From NCBI RefSeq assembly GCF_000021545.1, contig NC_012438.1, forward strand, positions 928,003 to 992,002: a DNA stretch of 64,000 nt, in the 5' to 3' direction. Within the stretch, counting starts at the first letter, position 1; the number at the start of each line of letters is the position of its first letter. The stretch is from Sulfurihydrogenibium azorense Az-Fu1. GTDB lineage: Bacteria > Aquificota > Aquificia > Aquificales > Hydrogenothermaceae. The notes beneath the pieces were generated by a model. It searched no databases. It was not told the DNA's origin and saw nothing but the letters and a program-made list of their open reading frames with translations. The translations under genes were made by a program, and so were the position numbers. This document shows, one piece after another, positions 37,116-43,464 of this stretch.

Positions 37116-37732
37116 TGAAACTTAGGAAGTCTCCAGTTGTATAGTATAGCTACTATCCTTATCATTAACACCATTAAACTACACACTATTGCAGATACTG
37201 TAAGGTCTTGGGTTAGGGTTATTGTTATATAAAAACCTATTGAGCCAATTATACTACAGCTTGCATAAAAGTCATCTCTTAAAACTGATGGGACTTTTCC
37301 AAGTAGAAGGTCGCTTATTATTCCTCCTCCTACTCCTGTTAAGGTTGCAAGTATAACGATACCAAAAAATGAAACGTCTGCGTTGTAAGCTATGAGAGCT
37401 CCGGTTGTTGTAAAAGCTGACAAACCTATGGCATCTGGTATAAGTATGTAGTATTTATTTCCTATATCTCCTTTTGCTACTTTGTAAATTATTATTGCAA
37501 GCCATACCCCAAGCAGGGCTACACTCATATCTGTTAAAGACTTTAAAGCGTTTGGAACAGTGTTTATAAGTAAATCTCTGGTTATACCACCTCCAAGTGC
37601 AGTCATTACACCTAAAACTGTTATACCAAGTAAGTCTAAGCCTTCCTTTATTGCCTTTAACGACCCTGTCATAGCAAAGGCCACTATACCTATAATATTC
37701 ATTATGTAGAATATCTCTTTAGTTATTTCCAT
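37112..37732 (-). CDS. TRIC/UPF0126 (YicG-like) channel-type membrane protein
   Basis: The 206-aa protein has about seven membrane helices in two similar halves, each with a Gly-rich bend: VMTALGGGITRDLLI and TLTGVGGGIISDLLLGKVP. This internal repeat defines the UPF0126/prokaryotic TRIC family, whose members can form cation-permeable trimers. The ion and role in this cell are unknown. It overlaps both sfsA and prmC. Confidence 0.85.
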   Translation of the reverse strand: MEITKEIFYIMNIIGIVAFAMTGSLKAIKEGLDLLGITVLGVMTALGGGITRDLLINTVPNALKSLTDMSVALLGVWLAIIIYKVAKGDIGNKYYILIPDAIGLSAFTTTGALIAYNADVSFFGIVILATLTGVGGGIISDLLLGKVPSVLRDDFYASCSIIGSIGFYITITLTQDLTVSAIVCSLMVLMIRIVAILYNWRLPKFQ

Positions 37733-38421
37733 AACTGCTTATCAACCTCTAACTCTCCGTTGTAAACTATGTTAAAGTTATTATCAAACTTTACTTTAAA
37801 ACCGTAAAATTTTACACCTTCTTTTAAAGCAGTTTCAAAAATTTTAGAAAAGTTTGGGTCTGTGTTATAGTTAGGAAGGAAAGTATCACACTCCCTTAAA
37901 GATAAAATCATAATGGCAGCTTCAAAACCCTCTTTTTTTATCTCTATAAGATGTTTTAAATGTTTTAAACCTCTTGTTGTAGGAGCATCTGGAAAAAGAC
38001 AACGGTTATCTACCAAAAGATTACATCCTTTTAGCTCTATGTACAATTTATCATCAACTAAAAAATCTAACCTACTATCTTTATAAACTATCTCAGACTT
38101 TATTTTACTTGGTTTAAAGCCAAGTAGTCCCATCTGTATAATTTTTTTACCTATTTTTGAGTGGAGAGAAGTGTTAATTAAAACAAAACCTTCTTCCATC
38201 TTTGCAGCAAGGAGTTTATAGGGAAGTTTATTATGTTGTTTACTTTTTAAAAGTAAAATTTCCCTTCCTTGTGTAAGGATCTCTTTTAATCTTCCTGTAT
38301 CAGATATATGAAAGCTAACTTCTTTACCATCTAACAGACAAACACCAACAAACCTGTTTTTCCTGTATAAAAATGTTCCACTAACTGGTTTGCCAATCTC
38401 TGACGAGTTAAGTATTATCAT
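37723..38421 (-). CDS. sfsA: SfsA family protein
   Basis: The 232-aa protein matches SfsA (sugar fermentation stimulation protein): an N-terminal OB-like part (GTFLYRKNRFVGVCLLDGKEVSFHISDTGRL) and a PD-(D/E)XK-like core (SRLDFLVDDKLYIELKGCNL, FPDAPTTRGLKHL). The original E. coli role is poorly defined; the fold suggests nucleic-acid binding or cleavage. Its ATG lies within the end of ruvB. Confidence 0.92.
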   Translation of the reverse strand: MIILNSSEIGKPVSGTFLYRKNRFVGVCLLDGKEVSFHISDTGRLKEILTQGREILLLKSKQHNKLPYKLLAAKMEEGFVLINTSLHSKIGKKIIQMGLLGFKPSKIKSEIVYKDSRLDFLVDDKLYIELKGCNLLVDNRCLFPDAPTTRGLKHLKHLIEIKKEGFEAAIMILSLRECDTFLPNYNTDPNFSKIFETALKEGVKFYGFKVKFDNNFNIVYNGELEVDKQLWK

Positions 38422-39382
38422 CTAAATTTAAAAACTCAAAGGCTGGTTTTAGTGCTACTCTTCCTTTTGCTGTTCTTTTGATAAAACCTATTTTTAGTAG
38501 GTAGGGCTCTATAACTTCTTCTATTGTTCTTTTATCTTCTGATATGGCAAAAGAGATTGTGTTTAATCCTACAGGTCCACCGTTAAACTGGATAACAAGA
38601 GTTTTTAAATACTTTAGACTTAAACTGTCTATTCCCAGCTCCTGAATTGATAAAAATCTCAAAGCCTGATTTGCAACTTCTTTATCAATAACTTTATTTC
38701 CATGGATAACAGCGTAATCGTAAACTCTGCTTAAAAGTTTATTGGCAATTCTTGGAGTTCCTTTTGAGTGTTTTGCAATCTCTAAAGCTCCTTCTTGTGT
38801 GATTGGGATATTGTTGATAGTGGCAGTTCTTAAGATTATTTTTGATAGAGAGTCTTCATCGTAAAAATCAAGGTTTAAAACTATTCCAAACCTTGACATC
38901 AAAGGAGATGAAAGCATACCAACCCTTGTAGTTGCACCTATAAGTGTAAATTTTGCAAGGTCAAGTCTAATTGCTTTTGCAGACCTTCCTTTCCTTCCAG
39001 ACCCTCCTCCAAGTATAACATCAACCTTAAAATCTTCCATAGCAGAGTAAAGTATCTCTTCCAGACTTGGAGATAGTCTATGAATCTCATCTATAAATAG
39101 AATATCATTATCTTTTAAAGAAGTAAGAAGTCCTATTAAATCGCCTTTTTTCTCTAAAACAGGAGCTGAGGTTATCTTTATATTACTTCCCATCTCATTA
39201 GCTATTACTGATGCAAGGGTTGTTTTACCAAGTCCGGGAGGTCCAGAGAGAATAACATGGTCAAGAGGTTTGTTTTTTAACTTTGCAGCTTCTATAAATA
39301 CTTTAAGTTGTCTTTTTACCTCATCTTGCCCAATAAAATCATCTAAAAATTTTGGTCTTACTGACAACTCAATCTTTTCCAT
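38408..39382 (-). CDS. ruvB: Holliday junction helicase RuvB
   Basis: About 324 aa from the ATG at 39382; a TTG at 39439 is in frame but lacks support. Walker A is GPPGLGKTTLA, Walker B LFIDEIHRL, then sensor 1 TRVGMLSSPL and a C-terminal winged helix. A TATAAT box (minus strand) ends only seven bases before the ATG and no ribosome site is seen, so translation may be leaderless. It drives branch migration with RuvA; ruvC is at 46732. Confidence 0.96.
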   Translation of the reverse strand: MEKIELSVRPKFLDDFIGQDEVKRQLKVFIEAAKLKNKPLDHVILSGPPGLGKTTLASVIANEMGSNIKITSAPVLEKKGDLIGLLTSLKDNDILFIDEIHRLSPSLEEILYSAMEDFKVDVILGGGSGRKGRSAKAIRLDLAKFTLIGATTRVGMLSSPLMSRFGIVLNLDFYDEDSLSKIILRTATINNIPITQEGALEIAKHSKGTPRIANKLLSRVYDYAVIHGNKVIDKEVANQALRFLSIQELGIDSLSLKYLKTLVIQFNGGPVGLNTISFAISEDKRTIEEVIEPYLLKIGFIKRTAKGRVALKPAFEFLNLDDNT

Positions 39383-39572
39383 AAGGAATATTATAACTCT
39401 AATATCACTTAGAAGGAATAATTGAGGTAAAAATCCCAAAGCTTTCTATTCAGATAGTTGTAGAAAATGCAATCGAATTGCAGTCGTCGTCCTATCGAAA
39501 ATGGCAGTTTTTGAGTCTCAATTAGAATAGGTTGATTGAGATTAATCGAGTTAAGTAATTGAAAAATAATCA

Positions 39573-39631
39573 CTGTCGATCTCCAGTGATTTTTGCAGGA
39601 TCAAAGGTCGACAGGAAAAAATACATTCCGG
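39573..39631 (+). promoter_or_regulatory. Leader-distal part of CRISPR leader, cut by IS
   Basis: CTGTCGATCT (39573-39582) and AGGTCGACAG (39605-39614) form a 10-bp inverted repeat with one T-G wobble. Hairpins built on TCGACCTCCAG-like and AGGTCGAC elements occur in leaders of CRISPR arrays with ATTGAAAC-ending repeats; this is from memory of leader sequences. The IS starts 18 bases later, so the leader appears interrupted. The preceding stretch (39383-39572) has no gene; it contains a small palindrome TGCAAT-CGA-ATTGCA at 39468-39482. Confidence 0.45.
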
Positions 39632-40732
39632 TGTATAAGTTTCAATACACAGTGAACACCTACCCCTTTAAAATAATTTCAACAAAAACAGGAGGTAGGT
39701 TATATGAAAGGTATTATAGGAACCCCTATGTATATGACAACACTCTTTCCTAAAAAACTATCAAACAAGATTAAAGACATTCCTTTAACAAAAGAAGCCA
39801 AAAAAAGACTAAAATGGATACAGCACTACCAAGATACAAAAAATATATCCAAAACCTGCAGATACTTCGGAATATCAAGAACTACCTTCTATAAATGGTT
39901 TGAAAGATACAAAAAAGACGGACTTGAAGGACTTCTTGATAGACCTAAAACACCAAAAAACACAAGAAAACCAACTATAAGAAATCAGTACAGAGAACAA
40001 ATAATAAAAGTCAGGAAACAAAACCCAACTTGGAGCAAAGAAAAAATATCGGCATATCTACAAGAAGAAAAAAACATAAAAGTATCACCATCTACAGTGT
40101 ATAAAGTATTAAAAGAAGAAGGATTAATAGAGAGAACAAAATCAATTAAAATACAAAACAAAAGAAAAAAGAGTATAAAGAAGAAAAGGACAAAAAGAGG
40201 CTTGCAAGCACAAGCCCCAGGGGATGTAGTACAAATAGACGTAAAACACCTGAACATCGCAGGTGCAACATATTACCAATTCACAGCTATAGATAAGTAT
40301 AGCAGATTTTGTTTTGCACGGGTATATGAAAGTAAAAATTCAAAGAAAACAAAAGAATTTTATATTGAGTTAAATGAGTATTTTGAATTTGAGATAAAGA
40401 GGGTACAAACAGATAACGGGAGTGAGTTTTTAGGGGAGTTTAACAAGTATTTAACGGATATAGGAGTGGAGCATTACTTTAGCTATCCAAGGAGTCCAAA
40501 GACTAATGGTGTTGTAGAAAGATTGATAAGGACAATAGAAGAGGAGTTATGGTTGATAGAGGGATTAGATTACACATTAGAGGAGATGAATAAGAAGTTA
40601 AGGAAGTATGTAAGGAAGTACAATTTTATAAGGCCACATCATTCTTTAGGATACAAAAGACCAGCAGACATTGTTTATGGAGTATGATAAAATTTTTAGG
40701 TGAAGGTGTTCACGATGTATAGAACTCATACA
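39632..40732 (+). mobile_element. IS481-like insertion sequence, copy 2 (1101 bp)
   Basis: Ends are TGTATAAGTT at 39632 and, on the other strand, TGTATGAGTT at 40732. A 5-bp target duplication TCCGG flanks it (39627-39631 and 40733-40737). Length and transposase are the same as the copy at 831-1931, in opposite orientation. It inserted 92 bp before the first CRISPR repeat, apparently inside the leader region. Confidence 0.93.
39704..40687 (+). CDS. IS481-like DDE transposase (copy 2)
   Basis: The 327-aa protein is identical to the transposase at 876-1859, with helix-turn-helix and DDE triad Asp179/Asp237/Glu272. It is intact, with AGGAGGTAGG upstream. It is transcribed toward the CRISPR array, so read-through from the element could affect array expression. 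Confidence 0.93.
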   Translation: MKGIIGTPMYMTTLFPKKLSNKIKDIPLTKEAKKRLKWIQHYQDTKNISKTCRYFGISRTTFYKWFERYKKDGLEGLLDRPKTPKNTRKPTIRNQYREQIIKVRKQNPTWSKEKISAYLQEEKNIKVSPSTVYKVLKEEGLIERTKSIKIQNKRKKSIKKKRTKRGLQAQAPGDVVQIDVKHLNIAGATYYQFTAIDKYSRFCFARVYESKNSKKTKEFYIELNEYFEFEIKRVQTDNGSEFLGEFNKYLTDIGVEHYFSYPRSPKTNGVVERLIRTIEEELWLIEGLDYTLEEMNKKLRKYVRKYNFIRPHHSLGYKRPADIVYGV

Positions 40733-40737
40733 TCCGG

Positions 40738-40824
40738 TTGCATTTTTTGGAAAAGTGTATTATAATATCTAACAGTTGATAATAAAGGATTTGAACCTTG
40801 ACAACCGAATAGGCTAAAAGAAGG
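40738..40824 (+). promoter_or_regulatory. Leader-proximal region before first CRISPR repeat
   Basis: This is the 87-bp AT-rich stretch between the IS target duplication and repeat 1. It contains TATAAT-like sequence (GTATTATAATATC, around 40758-40770) and TTGACAACC at 40798. It lies on the side opposite the degenerate last repeat, which sets it as the leader end. It probably retains the array promoter, but upstream leader elements are now 1.1 kb away. Confidence 0.5.
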
Positions 40825-41457
40825 GTTTTTCTCCCGACTATGAGGGAATTGAAACCTACATCACTTTTTTAGATTTGTCAAATCTAAAGTGAGTTTTTCT
40901 CCCGACTATGAGGGAATTGAAACCCATAACACACCTCCTATTTAAATTTTTTTTGGGACGTTTTTCTCCCGACTATGAGGGAATTGAAACTACTCTAAAT
41001 AAAGTTTTTCAAGTCCAGAATCAAAAGTTTTTCTCCCGACTATGAGGGAATTGAAACTATTTTTCCCATTTAGCTTTCCTATATACACTCCCGTTTTTCT
41101 CCCGACTATGAGGGAATTGAAACAGGGTTGTAAACGATGAAGTGGGGGAATTGTCCCCCAGTTTTTCTCCCGACTATGAGGGAATTGAAATTTGACAGCA
41201 TCACGCAAAAAGATGAAAGAAAGACCCGGTTTTTCTCCCGACTATGAGGGAATTGAAACTCAGATGCACTATCAGAAGAAAGAGATTTGTCTTCGTTTTT
41301 CTCCCGACTATGAGGGAATTGAAACATTGCTTTTCTGATTGCAATAAGTCCAACCAAAGCACTGTTTTTCTCCCGACTATGAGGGAATTGAAGTGATTTA
41401 AAATCTGTTGTGTGAATAAATCCTTTATTTGGTTTTTCTCCCGATTATGAGGGAATT
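40825..41457 (+). CRISPR. CRISPR array, 10 repeats / 9 spacers, no adjacent cas genes
   Basis: The repeat is 30-31 nt, starting GTTTTTCTCCCGACTATGAG and ending GGGAATTGAAAC, giving the usual ATTGAAAC handle. Repeat starts are 40825, 40893, 40960, 41027, 41093, 41161, 41229, 41295, 41364 and 41432. Spacers are 35-38 nt. Repeats 1-5, 7 and 8 are identical; repeat 6 differs only in its last base, repeat 9 has a changed end (GAAGT), and repeat 10 is degenerate (GATTATG, loses the ATTGAAAC end), marking the leader-distal side. Orientation is plus strand. Spacers 1 and 5 are themselves hairpins. No cas1, cas2, cas6 or interference gene lies in the window. Confidence 0.97.
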
Positions 41458-41470
41458 TTCATCTCTGTTT

Positions 41471-41521
41471 CTCTTTTTTGTCTAAACTGTGCTAAAATCT
41501 TTTAAAGAAAGACAAAAAGAG
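41471..41521 (+). promoter_or_regulatory. Inverted repeat spanning promoter/5' leader of the Calp-like operon
   Basis: CTCTTTTTTGTCT (41471-41483) and AGACAAAAAGAG (41510-41521) are complementary over 12 bp with one extra T. Between them is a possible -10 box TAAAAT (41493-41498), and the right arm runs into the AGAGGA ribosome site of the first gene. It may be an operator or an RNA hairpin controlling the operon. The array's last repeat ends 13 bp upstream. Confidence 0.5.
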
Positions 41522-41528
41522 GAAAAAA

Positions 41529-41978
41529 ATGGGTTTTAATTTGGGTGAAATTTTGGCAGTAGCTTTGCCAGTTCAAGGGGAACAAATCAAAAAAGGTCAA
41601 GTTTACGCAGTAAAAACAAAAGCATTCTACTTAAAAACCAATATCAAGCTTTACAATCAAGACGATTCTGAACGAAAATCAAGACCCATAATAATAATCG
41701 ATAAAAACCAAGATGTAATAAAATTCATCGCACTCTCAACCACTCCTTCTTATAATTTAAAAACAGGAAAATATAGAAAGAGAATAAGCTTAGAAAACTG
41801 TAAGTTTGAAGGAGATGGATTTTGTGCTAACATCAAGATAAAAAAAGAAGCTTATATTTTCGTTAGAGATAATAGAGACAGATTTTATATCAATGAAAAA
41901 ATATTTAAAGATTTAAAAAGTAATCGTGAAGCTAAACTTTGTGGAAAATGTGAAAACTTTGGAGGGAAAACAAATTGA
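41529..41978 (+). CDS. MazF/PemK-like protein, first gene of CRISPR-linked sigma operon
   Basis: The 149-aa protein has the SH3-barrel pattern of MazF/PemK toxins: IKKGQVYAVKTK (20-31), SRPIIIIDKNQDVIKFIALSTTP (51-73) and a basic strand region after it. A C-terminal CxxC (138/141) is extra. MazF-type proteins cut mRNA, but key residues cannot be confirmed by eye, so it could also be a binding or regulatory module. Its stop overlaps the TTG start of the sigma gene, so expression is coupled. AGAGGA lies upstream. The inverted repeat in front suggests autoregulation. Confidence 0.6.
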   Translation: MGFNLGEILAVALPVQGEQIKKGQVYAVKTKAFYLKTNIKLYNQDDSERKSRPIIIIDKNQDVIKFIALSTTPSYNLKTGKYRKRISLENCKFEGDGFCANIKIKKEAYIFVRDNRDRFYINEKIFKDLKSNREAKLCGKCENFGGKTN

Positions 41979-42643
41979 ATTCTGCAGATAAAATATACAA
42001 TTTTTTAATAAACTTTGACGAAGAAGGACTAAATCACATAAAAAAAATGTTTTACACTCAAATATCAAAACAATCTTATCAAATCTTATACCAAGACAAA
42101 GATGATTTACTCAATGACTTCATAACATACAAACTAATACCAAAAAGAAAAGAAATAGCCGAAAAATTTTCACAATCTACAGATGGACTTGTATCTTATA
42201 TATCAATAGCAATAGAAAACTTCTTAAAAACAGAAATAACAAAAAAAATTTACAAGTCAGAAATGTTTCAAAATTCTGTTTATTATAATCAAGAAGAAGA
42301 TGAAAAAGAAGACACATTTGAAAGAGTTTTAGAAACTACTCAAGCTAAGGAATACGACGTGTTAGTAAAAATAGAAGCAGAAGACATATACAATAAGTTA
42401 ATAGAAGAACTAAAAGACACGGAAAAACAACTTTTATGCTACCTAATAAGTGAAGAACAACTACAAAGCTACATAAAAGAAAACTTTTTTAAAGACATAT
42501 CAGAAGATGCTTTTTATAAAAGGATTGAGAGATTAAAAAAGAAGCTTTCTTCTATAGCCCAAGAATACGGTTATTCACAAGAAGGCTTTGAAGAAGCTTT
42601 TAACACTTTTTACACACAGATATGTAAGAACTACAAGGGGTAA
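41975..42643 (+). CDS. calpS: CRISPR-associated sigma-70-type factor (CalpS-like)
   Basis: The 222-aa protein has an ECF-like layout: a sigma-2-like helical region (about 40-95, DLLNDFITYKLIPKRKEI, GLVSYISIAIENFLKTEIT), an acidic linker and a sigma-4-like region (about 125-205, IYNKLIEELKDTEKQLLCYL ... YKRIERLKKKLSSIAQEYGY). The TTG start overlaps the previous stop (TTGA) and has GGAGGG eight bases upstream. In the described Sulfurihydrogenibium system, CalpS is held by CalpT and freed after CalpL cuts CalpT. The gene order and neighbours here match that system. Promoters it controls are unknown. Confidence 0.82.
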   Translation: MNSADKIYNFLINFDEEGLNHIKKMFYTQISKQSYQILYQDKDDLLNDFITYKLIPKRKEIAEKFSQSTDGLVSYISIAIENFLKTEITKKIYKSEMFQNSVYYNQEEDEKEDTFERVLETTQAKEYDVLVKIEAEDIYNKLIEELKDTEKQLLCYLISEEQLQSYIKENFFKDISEDAFYKRIERLKKKLSSIAQEYGYSQEGFEEAFNTFYTQICKNYKG

Positions 42644-42648
42644 TAATA

Positions 42649-43464
42649 ATGAAAAAAGATATTAGAGAGATTATCTACAGATTGTACGAGGAAAGTTTAA
42701 AAGAAGAACCTTTTGAAGAATTCAGAGGAGAAGAAGAACCAATAATCGGGGGAGTTTATCTTGGTTTACTCAATAAAAAACGTGTAATGTTTGTTATTAT
42801 TGATAAGATTACAGATAAATACTTTGAAGTGCTTAAAATCTCGCATTTTTGGGAATTAGGAACTATCAGGGATATCGTTTACAGAAACGAGATAGGAACA
42901 TTTATTATAGAAACAGACTTGAATTTTTACCTTAAAGACGATGAAATAAAAAGGTTTAAAAAAATCGATATAATAGACAATGTTGAAAAAATAAAAGAAT
43001 ATAGAGAATTATCAACAGAGGAAAAATTAAAATCAAACATTGAAAGAGGACTTTTTTATATTTATGAAAATGTGTGGGTAGAAAAGTTTAAAGAAAAAGA
43101 ACTTGAGGTCATAAAACCCTACCATCTTAGAATTTTTAACATAATAGACGAGTTAGAAAAAGAAGAGTACAACATCATTCCTTTATCACCAGAAAGAGAA
43201 GAAAATTACAGATATACAGCCGTAGCTTCTACAGAGAAAAATACAGCACTGGGAGAAAACTTTGTAATCTACAGAGAACCACAGTACATAAACATCATAG
43301 TTTCACAAGAGTTTATAAATAAAAAAGTTTCCGTATTTTTAGAAGGAGAAAAAATTTTTGAAAATGTGTTAGATGATACGGTAATAACTTTAAAATTTGA
43401 AAACCCTAAAAATATAGATTTAGAAAAGTTAGCAAAAAGTATAAAAGTGGTAGTGGAGGAATAA
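42649..43464 (+). CDS. calpT: CalpT-like anti-sigma partner and protease target
   Basis: The 271-aa soluble, highly charged protein matches the roughly 33-kDa CalpT in size and position between the sigma factor and Lon-SAVED genes. It has an N-terminal helical segment, a beta-rich middle (IIGGVYLGLLNKKRVMFVIIDKITDKYFEVLKI, about 32-64), a helical linker and a C-terminal beta domain (YINIIVSQEFINKKVSVFLEGEKIFE). No enzyme motif is seen. By the known system it sequesters CalpS until cleaved. The cleavage site is not predictable here. Its stop overlaps the calpL ATG by one base. Confidence 0.78.
   Translation: MKKDIREIIYRLYEESLKEEPFEEFRGEEEPIIGGVYLGLLNKKRVMFVIIDKITDKYFEVLKISHFWELGTIRDIVYRNEIGTFIIETDLNFYLKDDEIKRFKKIDIIDNVEKIKEYRELSTEEKLKSNIERGLFYIYENVWVEKFKEKELEVIKPYHLRIFNIIDELEKEEYNIIPLSPEREENYRYTAVASTEKNTALGENFVIYREPQYINIIVSQEFINKKVSVFLEGEKIFENVLDDTVITLKFENPKNIDLEKLAKSIKVVVEE

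Noticed and set aside
39383-39572. Small RNA gene between ruvB and the IS
   Set aside because: Short palindromes exist (for example 39468-39482), but there is no promoter-terminator pair; leader sequence explains it better.
39985-40257. 90-aa open frame opposite the transposase (also at 1306-1578)
   Set aside because: It is the shadow frame of the transposase gene, hydrophobic because of the AT-rich complement; no ribosome site.
40990-41357. Two minus-strand open frames with repeated FNSLIVGRKT / FQFPHSREKN units
   Set aside because: They are translations of the CRISPR repeats; the periodicity matches the 30-31-nt repeat plus spacer.
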